Origin: Streptomyces sp. TRM68367
GTDB taxonomy: Bacteria > Actinomycetota > Actinomycetes > Streptomycetales > Streptomycetaceae
DNA length: 34,646 nucleotides
Assembly: GCF_014495685.1 (NCBI RefSeq)
Contig: NZ_JACTVI010000062.1
Location: 12,657-47,302 of the forward strand
Direction of reading: 5' to 3'
Shown: positions 6,896 to 13,057 of the stretch, piece by piece
How the letters are laid out: every line of letters begins with the position of its first letter
Numbering within the stretch: the stretch's first letter is position 1
The notes under the pieces: model-generated
Told to the model about the DNA's origin: nothing
The model's input: the letters and a program-made list of their open reading frames with translations, nothing else
The model's database searches: none
Made by a program: the position numbers and the translations under genes

Positions 6896-6956
6896 GCACT
6901 ATGCCCGCCTGGGTCGCGCGGCCTGGCACCGCACCTCGCCGCGTTGCCGAAAAGCC
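6896..6956. repeat. Diverged copy of the MITE-like repeat interior
   Basis: GCCTGGCACCGCACCTCGCC here matches GCCTGGCACGGCGCCTCGCC inside the element at 4046-4226, and the flanks on both sides also align (GGTCGCGCG against GCTCGCGAC, CGCGTTGCCGA against CGCGTTGTCGG). The inverted ends are not recognisable. The IS701-type remnant starts directly after it at CTAG, so that element may have landed in an older MITE copy. Confidence 0.5.
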
Positions 6957-7306
6957 CTAGTAGGACTCCGTTAGGTGTGTTTGCCTGTTGTGTCCGGTCG
7001 GGGGCACGGTGGTGTACGGATATGCGGCAAGTGCAGGGCTTGCGGGCCGAGGAGCTGGCCGGGTGGGGCCTGACCCCGCCGGTGGTGGTTGCCGACGCCG
7101 GATACGGCCAGAGCCACCCTTTCCGCGACGGGCTGCGCGATCGCGGGCAGGACTACATCACCGCCGTGCGCGGGGACACCAGCGCCCACCCCGCCGATGC
7201 CGTGCCCAGCGCGCCCGAGCGGGCGGGCCGCAACGGCGCACACCGCCTGCCCTGCCCACCCGCCGCATCAGACAGCACCCCGCACACACCCAACGGAGTC
7301 CGCTAG
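6957..7306 (+). mobile_element. Deletion remnant of an IS701-family insertion sequence
   Basis: CTAG flanks both sides (6957-6960 and 7303-7306). Inverted ends GGACTCCGTTAGGTGTGT (6963-6980) and its counterpart at 7284-7301 match at 17 of 18 positions. Only about 350 bp lie between, whereas a full IS701-type element is around 1.3-1.5 kb, so most of the transposase is gone. The right CTAG supplies the stop codon (TAG on the minus strand) of the neighbouring metal permease. Confidence 0.8.
7022..7306 (+). pseudogene. IS701-family transposase fragment
   Basis: The fragment carries the conserved segment GWGLTPPVVVADAGYGQSHP followed by FRDGLRDRGQDYITAVRGDT, which is the middle of IS701-family (DDE) transposases, including the AD-x-GYG region. 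The N-terminal half is missing and the C-terminal part runs into a frame ending in the terminal CTAG. It cannot be functional, but the ends could still be mobilised in trans by an intact relative. Confidence 0.82.
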
Positions 7307-8400
7307 CACGTGTCCGCCGGCCGTACCGCCCAGCGCTGTTCCACCTTCGCGAGTTTCCAGTACGTCACCGCCGCCGCCCACACGACCACGAACAGGCCGA
7401 CGATGACGTAGCCGACGTTGTCGAGGTCGAGGCCGGCGATCCAGGCGGTCACGGCGTCGTGCAGGGCGAGTTTCTCGTGCAGGACGCCGACGAGCTCGAT
7501 CGTGCCGATGACGAAGGCGACGGCGATGGACAGGCCGGTGATGGTGAGGTTGTAGAAGACCTTGCGGACGGGGTTGGAGAACGCCCACTGGTAGGCGAAG
7601 TTCATGAACGTGCCGTCGAGCGTGTCGAACAGGCTCATGCCGGCGGCGAAGAGGAGGGGCAGACAGAGGATCGCGTACCAGGGCAGGCCGGCCGCCGCGC
7701 CCGAACCCGCCATCACCAGCAGCGTGACCTCGGTGGCCGTGTCGAAGCCGAGGCCGAAGAGGAAGCCGAGCGGGAACATCTGGCCGGGGCGGGATATGGA
7801 CTTGGTCAGGCGGCCCAGGATCCGGTTCATGAAGCCGCGGGAGTCCAGGTGCTGTTCCAGTTCCCTCTCGTCGTACGACCCCGCCCGCATCGCCTTGAAG
7901 ACCTTCAGGATGCCGAGCAGGGCGACCAGGTTGAGCGCGGCGATGAGGTAGAGGAACGTGCCGGAGACGGTCGTCCCCAGCACACCCAGGACCTGGTGGG
8001 TTCGCGAGCCCTCGTCCATCACGCGGCCCGCGAGCTGCGTGCCGCCCGCGATCAGCGCGGCGAGCAGCACCACCACGCTGGAGTGGCCGAGCGCGAACCA
8101 GAACCCCACCGACACCGGCCGCTTGCCGTCGGCCATCAGCTTGCGGGTGGTGTTGTCGATCGCGGCGATGTGGTCGGCGTCGAAGGCGTGCCGCATGCCG
8201 AGGGTGTAGGCGGTGATGCCGAGGCCGACGCCGAAGGCCTTGGTGCCGACCTCGTAGTGCTGCGGCACCACGAGCAGGAACAGCACGCCGAACGCGACGA
8301 CGTGCAGGGCGGCCACCGCGGCCATGAGTCCGGCGGTCTTGAGGGTGTCTTCCCGGCGCCACTTGAAGGCCGTCGTCCGGGCAGGGTCGGGCAGGTTCAT
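7303..8400 (-). CDS. NiCoT-family cobalt/nickel permease, probably cobalt
   Basis: The protein has 365 residues and several membrane helices. The family signature HX4DH is present in TLGMRHAFDADHIAAIDN, followed by SVGFWFALGHSSVVV and LGFLFGLGFDTATEVTLL, the other two NiCoT signatures. It imports Co2+ or Ni2+ by proton-coupled transport. The gene follows a cobalamin riboswitch, which strongly suggests that cobalt for B12 is the relevant ion. ATG at 8400 is preferred (GGAG nine bases upstream); a GTG at 8430 is an alternative. The stop codon lies inside the CTAG end of the IS701 remnant, so the last few residues may have been altered by that insertion. Confidence 0.92.
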   Translation of the reverse strand: MNLPDPARTTAFKWRREDTLKTAGLMAAVAALHVVAFGVLFLLVVPQHYEVGTKAFGVGLGITAYTLGMRHAFDADHIAAIDNTTRKLMADGKRPVSVGFWFALGHSSVVVLLAALIAGGTQLAGRVMDEGSRTHQVLGVLGTTVSGTFLYLIAALNLVALLGILKVFKAMRAGSYDERELEQHLDSRGFMNRILGRLTKSISRPGQMFPLGFLFGLGFDTATEVTLLVMAGSGAAAGLPWYAILCLPLLFAAGMSLFDTLDGTFMNFAYQWAFSNPVRKVFYNLTITGLSIAVAFVIGTIELVGVLHEKLALHDAVTAWIAGLDLDNVGYVIVGLFVVVWAAAVTYWKLAKVEQRWAVRPADTC

Positions 8401-8440
8401 CCGGTCACGCTCCAGCACCTCGTGGATCACTTCGTGAGCT

Positions 8441-8604
8441 GCCGTGGCCGGTCTCCTGGCTTACGGGTCGTACGCCTGCGCGCCGCCTTCCCGGCCCCCT
8501 CGCGGCGGCCAGTGGCTGTCCCCTGCGGGACGTGGAACGCAGACTCCCCGATCACAGTGGCGAGGGCCGCGCCGGACTGACACCGGCTTCCCGAACACCA
8601 CGGC
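8441..8604 (-). ncRNA. Cobalamin riboswitch
   Basis: On the minus strand the conserved core is clear: GCCGGTGTCAGTCCGGCGCG, then CCTCGCCACTGTGATCGGGG, the peripheral AGCCACTGG element, and the B12 box TAAGCCAGGAGACCGGCC near the 3' end. The closing P1 stem is GCCGTGG (8604-8598) with CCACGGC (8447-8441). The permease ATG lies about 40 nt downstream of P1, so control of translation start or early termination is plausible. Cobalamin would switch the permease off. Confidence 0.93.
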
Positions 8605-8630
8605 GGGGCAACCGTAGGGGCGGAAGCGGT

Positions 8631-8660
8631 TACCTGACCAGGGGTCCTGCCGGTCAGGTA
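8631..8660. repeat. 9-bp inverted repeat upstream of the riboswitch
   Basis: TACCTGACC (8631-8639) and GGTCAGGTA (8652-8660) pair perfectly with a 12-nt gap. It lies just 5' of the riboswitch on the minus strand, where its promoter must be, so it could be an operator. It could also be a downstream terminator of the LAETG gene. Confidence 0.4.
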
Positions 8661-8693
8661 GGGAAGATCACAGGCGGGTGGGGGCCGACACAT

Positions 8694-8714
8694 CCCCTCG
8701 GTGCGCCCGAGGGG
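8694..8714 (-). terminator. Hairpin after the LAETG surface-protein gene
   Basis: CCCCTCGG (8694-8701) and CCGAGGGG (8707-8714) form a perfect 8-bp stem with a 5-nt loop, about 95 nt after the stop codon of the minus-strand gene. No T-run follows. Confidence 0.4.
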
Positions 8715-8807
8715 CAGCCTCGGACGCCGGACGGGGCGTGCCGGCGTCGTCGGCCGCATCCTCCGCCTCGTCCGGCGCCCGGTCGGCAACCGGTCAGTGC
8801 ACGTCGG

Positions 8808-9719
8808 TCACGAGCGGGCCGAGCGGCGGCGGCGCGTGACGAGGACGATGGCGGCGCCGCCCGCCAGGAGGGCGCCCGCGCCGATGGCGATGGGGGTCGT
8901 GGCGCTGTTGGCGCCGGTCTCCGCGAGGTCGCCTCCGCCGCCCTGAGGCGTGGTGGCGGGGGCGGTCGTCGACTCGGAGGGGGTCGGCGTGGGCGTGTCC
9001 GTCGACGCCGAGGGCTTCGAGGACTCGGGGGCCGACGGGGTCGGCGGCTGCGCGGGCTCGGTGGTCGCCGGGGGCGGCTCGGTCGGCGGGTTCTCGGCGG
9101 GCGGCGTCGTGCAGTTCTTCGTGCCGCCGTTCCAGGCCGCGATCAGCTTGTCCTTGATGACCGGACGGTCCGGGCCCTTGGGCAGGTCGCCGTGCTGGAA
9201 GCCGTCCTTGGCGTCCAGCTCGCCGTCGAACTTCACCGCGCCCCGGTAGAGGTCTATCTGCGCGAAGCAGCCCGCGTCCGGGACGGCGATGTCGAGGGAG
9301 CCGGTCCGGCCCGGCTTGACCGTCACCGTGTCGAAGTCGACGAAGACCTGGTCGCCGGAGGTGGCGAAGGTGGCGCCGTGGGCGAGGTAGGAGGCGAGGG
9401 AGGCGGTGCAGGTGGTGGCGTCACCGGCGGCGCGGACCTCGACGTGGACCTTGCCGTCGTCGGTGGGCCTCAGGCTCTGGTCGTCGACCTTGACCGAGTC
9501 GTGGAAGTTCTTCCCGTCCAGGGAGAACTGGCAGCGGTCGGTCGCGGTCTCCGTGCCGGCGCCGGTGCCGGGCTTGTAGCTGCCGCCGGACGACCAGCCG
9601 TCGCCGCCACCGGGCGTACCGGTGGCCCAGGCGGCGTTGGCGGAGGCGGCGCACAGGGCGAGCGTCGCGGCGCACGTCCCCAGCAGGTGTCGCAGGGTGA
9701 CCCGTCTCGCAGATGACAT
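8808..9719 (-). CDS. LAETG-type sortase-anchored surface protein
   Basis: The protein has 303 residues: a signal peptide (LLGTCAATLALCAASANAAW, residues ~12-31), a folded extracellular domain to about residue 200 with four or more Cys, a Pro/Thr/Ser-rich wall-spanning stalk, and a C-terminal sorting signal made of LAETG, a hydrophobic helix (PIAIGAGALLAGGAAIVLV) and RRRRSARS. LAXTG is the motif used by class E sortases of Streptomyces, so the protein should be linked to peptidoglycan. No known domain is recognised in the exposed part. ATG at 9719 is chosen because the signal peptide starts there; no strong ribosome site is visible. Confidence 0.88.
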   Translation of the reverse strand: MSSARRVTLRHLLGTCAATLALCAASANAAWATGTPGGGDGWSSGGSYKPGTGAGTETATDRCQFSLDGKNFHDSVKVDDQSLRPTDDGKVHVEVRAAGDATTCTASLASYLAHGATFATSGDQVFVDFDTVTVKPGRTGSLDIAVPDAGCFAQIDLYRGAVKFDGELDAKDGFQHGDLPKGPDRPVIKDKLIAAWNGGTKNCTTPPAENPPTEPPPATTEPAQPPTPSAPESSKPSASTDTPTPTPSESTTAPATTPQGGGGDLAETGANSATTPIAIGAGALLAGGAAIVLVTRRRRSARS

Positions 9720-10034
9720 GCGGATCCCATTCTTGGCGTATACAGGACCCGGCAGACGGCACGCGGGCAGCGCGCGGGCACACCGTTGCCGGGCCGTACC
9801 GGGGGTGAGTGGTCGAAGAAACACTGGGCCCATTGGTCGTATGCGCCACAGCGAGCCCCCATCGTGGCCGTGCCGCCGAACCGTGTCAACCTGCGGTTAT
9901 GCAAAAGCAGTTACAAAGTAATCACTGTGCCGCCACACAAGGAACGATCCCCTCCGGCTGCGTACGGTGTTCGCTTTTCCGGCGATCTGGACAGTCTTCT
10001 TGCTGTCACTCGCACACACCTCAGAGGAGATTGC
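9720..10034. other. Intergenic region between the surface protein and the alpha-glucosidase remnant
   Basis: This divergent intergenic region must hold both promoters. It is less GC-rich around 9895-9930 (GCAAAAGCAGTTACAAAGTA), the most likely place for promoter elements. On the minus strand TTGTAA and GCATAA lie there at about -35/-10 spacing, but the match is too loose to call. No operator-like palindrome was found. Confidence 0.3.
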
Positions 10035-10214
10035 GTGACCGACCTCTCGTCCCGCAGCCCCGACTGGTGGCGCCAGGCCGTCATCTACCAGGTCTATCCG
10101 CGCAGTTTCGCCGACGCCGACGGCGACGGGTTCGGTGATCTGCGGGGCGTAGCCCAGCGGCTGACCCACCTGGCTGCGCTCGGCGTCGACGCCCTGTGGC
10201 TGAGCCCGTTCTAC
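10035..10214 (+). pseudogene. aglA: 5' fragment of a GH13 alpha-glucosidase gene
   Basis: The GTG at 10035 follows AGAGGAG with a good spacer. The first 60 codons encode the start of a GH13 (alpha/beta)8 barrel: SPDWWRQAVIYQVYPRSF, then ADADGDGFGDLRG and ALGVDALWLSPFY. At TTCTAC (10209-10214) the coding sequence stops and an IS200/IS605 element begins. The catalytic Asp region and everything else up to about codon 262 is missing; the 3' piece resumes at 12147. The enzyme would release glucose from alpha-glucosides such as maltose or trehalose-type sugars. The gene symbol is by family resemblance. Confidence 0.85.
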
Positions 10215-10231
10215 CAAGTTCATCGGTAGTG

Positions 10232-10251
10232 CTCCGCCGTTCACGGCGGAG
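10232..10251. repeat. Left-end hairpin of the IS200/IS605 element
   Basis: CTCCGCCG and CGGCGGAG pair over 8 bp with a TTCA loop, 17 bp inside the left junction. Single-stranded hairpins of this kind are recognised by TnpA. The partial element at the right window edge has the same layout. Confidence 0.75.
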
Positions 10252-10271
10252 GTGAAGCCGATCCGGTCGTA

Positions 10272-10352
10272 GCGGCGCGGAGCGCCGCAGCGTCTGGTGC
10301 TGTCATGAACCGACGCGGAGCGTCGGGGTGGCATTCCGGCGGAGCCGGAGTG
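10272..10352. repeat. Three successive short hairpins with GGA loops
   Basis: Three short hairpins lie between the left end and tnpA: 10272-10288 (7-bp stem), 10311-10325 (6-bp stem) and 10332-10352 (9 pairs with one G-U), each with a GGA loop on the plus strand. They overlap the 3' untranslated region of tnpA. They may be structural parts of the left end or a small RNA opposite tnpA mRNA. Confidence 0.5.
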
Positions 10353-10359
10353 AGTGTGG

Positions 10360-10788
10360 TCAGGTCGGACGTTGCTGCTGCCGGATGTACTGCTTGACGA
10401 CGGTGAGGGGTGCCCCTCCGCAGGAGGCGGCGAAGTAGGAGCCGGACCAGAAGCGACTGCCCCACAGGTAGCGGCGCACGTGGGGTTCGAACTCCTGGCG
10501 CAGGCGGCGTGAGGAGACGCCCTTGAGGGAGTTCACCAGCTTCGACAGGGCGACCTTGGGCGGATAGTGAACGAGCAGGTGGACGTGGTCGTGTTCGCCG
10601 TTGAACTCGCGCAGTTCGGCCTCGAAGTCCGCGCAGACCTCGCGCATGATTTCCTCGCACCGGTCCAGCATCGCCTCCGTGAACACTCCACGACGGTATT
10701 TGGTTACAAACACCAAGTGGACATGGAGGTTGTAGACCACGTGACGACCGGTTCTGACGTCTTTGTTCGGTTTCCAGCGAGGTGACAT
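10360..10788 (-). CDS. tnpA: TnpA, IS200/IS605 Y1 transposase
   Basis: This single-strand transposase of the HUH-Y1 class has 142 residues, the normal size. The HUH metal site is in NGEHDHVHLLVHYPP and the probable catalytic Tyr is in TVVKQYIRQQQ near the C-terminus. The N-terminal NLHVHLVFVTKYRRGVF matches the family. TnpA cuts the top strand at both ends and joins them as a circle, moving the element into single-stranded DNA 3' of a short target. The ATG is at 10788, six bases from the tnpB ATG, so the two promoters must overlap the opposite genes. All key residues appear intact. Confidence 0.93.
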   Translation of the reverse strand: MSPRWKPNKDVRTGRHVVYNLHVHLVFVTKYRRGVFTEAMLDRCEEIMREVCADFEAELREFNGEHDHVHLLVHYPPKVALSKLVNSLKGVSSRRLRQEFEPHVRRYLWGSRFWSGSYFAASCGGAPLTVVKQYIRQQQRPT

Positions 10789-10794
10789 AAACCA

Positions 10795-12108
10795 ATGCTA
10801 GCGTTCACTGCCATGGGGCAACAGGACAGCCAACAAGGGCTGGTGAAGCGGCAGTTCGGGCATCGTGCCCGTCTGGCGCTCGACCCTGCCCAGGTGGCGG
10901 TCCTGGACGCACAAGGGCATGCGGCGCGTACCACCTGGAACCTGCTGCACGGCTGGTGGCTGATGCTGCCGAAGGCGAAGCGGACCCTGGCGGCGGCCGA
11001 CGCGGTCATCCGCGAGGGGCGCAGGGAACTGGACTGGCTCGGCGTGCTGCCCGCGCAGGCCGCCCAGGCGGTGCTGAAAACCTACTTCCAGGCGTGGAAG
11101 AACTGCTGGGAGGGCCGGGCTCAGGCACCAGAGTTCAAGGCCCGCTTCCGCACGAGGATGAGCATCGACATCCCGCAGGGCCGTGACCTGCACGTGGTGC
11201 GGGTGCACCGCAGGTGGGGCATGGTCAACATCCCCAAGCTCGGCCGCATCCGCTTCCGCTGGACCAAAGATCTCCCCGTCGGCAAGCATGCGGACAAGGG
11301 CAACAGGATCACCGGGGCGCGGCTGGTCAAGGACGCCCTGGGCTGGCACATCGCCTTCCGCGTCACCGCCCTGGCCCCCGCCCCCGGCCCGCATCCTGGC
11401 ACGGAGGTCGGCGTCGACGCCGGGATCACCGTCCCGCTGGCCCTGTCCGACGGCGGAACCGCCGAACACGGCCCCTGGCTCAGCAAGAAGGAAGAAGCCC
11501 GTCTGCTGCACTACGAGCAGCGCGCCGCCCGACGCAAGAGCCACCGTAAGAAGGGCGAGCGCACCAGCCGCCGCCTGCACAAGACCTACGACCAGATCGC
11601 TCGTATCCGCGCGACAGCCAAGCGCCGACGCGAGGACTGGCAGCACAAAACCACCACCGCCCTCGCCGACACGTACGGCACGGTGGTCGTCGAAGCACTG
11701 CACATCACGAACATGACCAAGTCCGCAAAGGGCACCGCCGAGCAGCCGGGCAGGCAGGTCGCGCAGAAGGCCGGCCTGAACCGCTCCGTCCTCGGCGAAG
11801 CCTGGGGACGGACCGTGCACCTCCTGGCCTACAAGCTCGCCCGCCGGGGCGGACTCCTGGCCGAGGTCCCCGCCCCGGGCACCTCCCAGGAATGCGCCCA
11901 GTGCCACACCGTGACCCCGGGCAGCCGCAGGAACCAGGCCGAGTTCGTGTGCAACAACCCCGCGTGCGGCTGGGAAGGCAACGCCGACACCAACGCCGCC
12001 CGCACCGTGCTTCACCGATACCGGACGGGCCACGCGCTCGTCCCGGCTGCAGGGAGGGCAGTCGTCAGGCGCGCTACGAACGGCGTCAAACCCGCCACCG
12101 CAAGGTAG
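10795..12108 (+). CDS. tnpB: TnpB, RNA-guided nuclease of IS605-type element
   Basis: The protein has 437 residues. A RuvC-like nuclease core is visible: Asp in EVGVDAGITVPLALSDG (RuvC-I), Glu in GTVVVEALHITNMTK (RuvC-II), a zinc ribbon CAQC...CNNPAC, and Asp in GNADTNAARTVLHR (RuvC-III). The catalytic residues look complete, so the nuclease may be active. In characterised systems TnpB is guided by an RNA that covers the 3' end of tnpB and the right end and whose guide is the flanking host DNA. ATG 10795 is the first start; an ATG at 10813 is possible. The C-terminal ~30 residues are basic, as expected from overlap with the RNA-encoding end. Confidence 0.93.
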   Translation: MLAFTAMGQQDSQQGLVKRQFGHRARLALDPAQVAVLDAQGHAARTTWNLLHGWWLMLPKAKRTLAAADAVIREGRRELDWLGVLPAQAAQAVLKTYFQAWKNCWEGRAQAPEFKARFRTRMSIDIPQGRDLHVVRVHRRWGMVNIPKLGRIRFRWTKDLPVGKHADKGNRITGARLVKDALGWHIAFRVTALAPAPGPHPGTEVGVDAGITVPLALSDGGTAEHGPWLSKKEEARLLHYEQRAARRKSHRKKGERTSRRLHKTYDQIARIRATAKRRREDWQHKTTTALADTYGTVVVEALHITNMTKSAKGTAEQPGRQVAQKAGLNRSVLGEAWGRTVHLLAYKLARRGGLLAEVPAPGTSQECAQCHTVTPGSRRNQAEFVCNNPACGWEGNADTNAARTVLHRYRTGHALVPAAGRAVVRRATNGVKPATAR

Positions 12109-12116
12109 GCAGGAAT

Positions 12117-12136
12117 CTCCCGGATTCATCCGGGAG
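12117..12136. repeat. Right-end hairpin of the IS200/IS605 element
   Basis: CTCCCGGA and TCCGGGAG form a perfect 8-bp stem with a TTCA loop, ten bases before the proposed right cleavage point. By analogy with known TnpB systems it should form the last stem of the guide-RNA scaffold. Confidence 0.72.
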
Positions 12137-12146
12137 AGAGCTTCAA

Positions 12147-12526
12147 CGCGACTGGCGCAAGGTCCTCGACGCCTACCGCCCGCCCCGCATGGCCGTCGCC
12201 GAGGCCTGGGTCCCCGGCGCCCGCCGCGCGCTGTACGCCCGCCCGGACGAACTGGGCCAGGCGTTCAACTTCGAGTACCTGGAGGCTGATTGGGACGCTG
12301 ACGACCTTCGGCAGATCATCACCGACTCCCTCTCCACCGCCCGCGCGGCCGGCGCGCCGGCCACCTGGGTGCTGTCCAACCACGACGTCGTACGGCACAC
12401 CTCGCGCCTGATGCTCCCACCGGGCACCGACGACAATGCCTGGCTCCTCTCGGGCGGCCACGCACCGGCCGTGGACGAGTCCTCGCGGGCCTGCGCCGCG
12501 CCCGCGCCGCGACCCTCCTGCGGCTG
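12147..12526 (+). pseudogene. aglA: Middle fragment of the GH13 alpha-glucosidase gene
   Basis: Host coding sequence resumes with RDWRKVLDAYRPPRMAVAEA and carries the family general-acid Glu (VAEAW), then ELGQAFNFEYLEADWDADDL and the conserved VLSNHDVVRH. After GGHAPAVDE (near 12479) the frame shifts and continues as GLRRARAATLLRL to about 12526, where similarity ends abruptly. The C-terminal third is absent. The gene therefore has an internal deletion filled by an IS, a frameshift and a 3' truncation, and is dead. The region around SPFY and the deleted part contained the nucleophile Asp. Confidence 0.82.
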
Positions 12527-12862
12527 CGGGTGGCCGCCGGACTCCAGCAGCGGGGCCGTATGGCGCTCGGGGCGGTGGACGCCCTCCGCGGTGACCCGGC
12601 TGCGCGGGGCGCCGGCCGCGCCGGGCAGCGGGACCGGGCGGCGGGCGACGAGCCGGCCCACCCAGTGCCGGCCGCACTGCTCGCAGGGCGGTGCCCCCTC
12701 CGGGGTGTACGGGGAGGGGGCGGGGGTGTTGTCCCGGTAGAAGTACTCCCACTCGTCCCCGTGGCCGTCCTGGTAGCGCTGGACGTCGTAGTCGACGCTC
12801 CAGCGGTGCCAGCACGCACCACAGGTGAATTCGACCCGTTCCACGGCAAGTTCGGTGATCAC
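12173..12862 (-). CDS. Zinc-ribbon protein of unknown function, 3' end probably replaced
   Basis: GTG at 12862 follows GGAGG with a 9-nt spacer. The N-terminal 80 residues look real: ITELAVERVEFTCGACWHRW, VDYDVQRYQDGHGDEWEYF and EGAPPCEQCGRHWVG, with two Cys pairs that form a likely zinc ribbon. From about residue 110 (near 12530) the frame runs antisense through the glucosidase remnant to a stop at 12173, so the natural C-terminus appears to be cut off. The size and tail of the annotated product are therefore unreliable. It is divergent from dnaK and shares the intergenic region that carries the HspR-type site. Confidence 0.6.
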   Translation of the reverse strand: MITELAVERVEFTCGACWHRWSVDYDVQRYQDGHGDEWEYFYRDNTPAPSPYTPEGAPPCEQCGRHWVGRLVARRPVPLPGAAGAPRSRVTAEGVHRPERHTAPLLESGGHPQPQEGRGAGAAQAREDSSTAGAWPPERSQALSSVPGGSIRREVCRTTSWLDSTQVAGAPAARAVERESVMICRRSSASQSASRYSKLNAWPSSSGRAYSARRAPGTQASATAMRGGR

Positions 12863-12949
12863 TGCGGCACGCCTCCGATCACGCACGTCACACACGGGAT
12901 ATCGGCGCGGACAGTCTTCGCCTTTTTCCCTATACCTCGCCGGGCTGGA

Positions 12950-12979
12950 CTTGACAAGAGGGAGCTCAAGTTTTATTCA
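12950..12979 (+). promoter_or_regulatory. Housekeeping-type promoter overlapped by a HAIR (HspR) operator
   Basis: TTGACA (12951-12956), a 17-nt spacer and TATTCA (12974-12979) form a near-ideal vegetative promoter. The 21-bp sequence at 12950-12970, CTTGACA-N7-GCTCAAG, matches the HspR-associated inverted repeat CTTGAGT-N7-ACTCAAG at 11 of 14 defined positions. It covers the -35 and most of the spacer, as expected for a repressor site. It lies 79 bp before the dnaK ATG. Confidence 0.75.
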
Positions 12980-13057
12980 GGCTATACGGCAACTTGGGTC
13001 CGAAACCGCAGCTCGTGAGGGCGAGAAGCTCATGAGGTGCGAGGAGGGAGAACCCGG

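Larger units (their letters stand above)
10215..12146. mobile_element. IS200/IS605-family element with tnpA and tnpB
   Basis: The element carries divergent tnpA and tnpB whose start codons are only six bases apart. Its ends have subterminal hairpins instead of terminal inverted repeats: left 10232-10251 and right 12117-12136, both with a TTCA loop. The left flank is TTCTAC. The right end closes with TTCAA and then the host sequence CGCGACTGG, which resembles the TCAA right-end cleavage site of known family members. It is inserted in a GH13 gene and about 200 codons of that gene are missing between the two flanks. Confidence 0.88.

Noticed and set aside
6988..8580. Plus-strand open frame through the cobalt permease and riboswitch
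   Set aside because: It is antisense to a complete NiCoT gene and crosses a riboswitch; no ribosome site or domain.
10272..10352. GGA loops as CsrA/RsmA binding sites
   Set aside because: GGA in a hairpin loop is the CsrA signature, but Streptomyces is not known to have CsrA, and the hairpins lie inside a mobile element.
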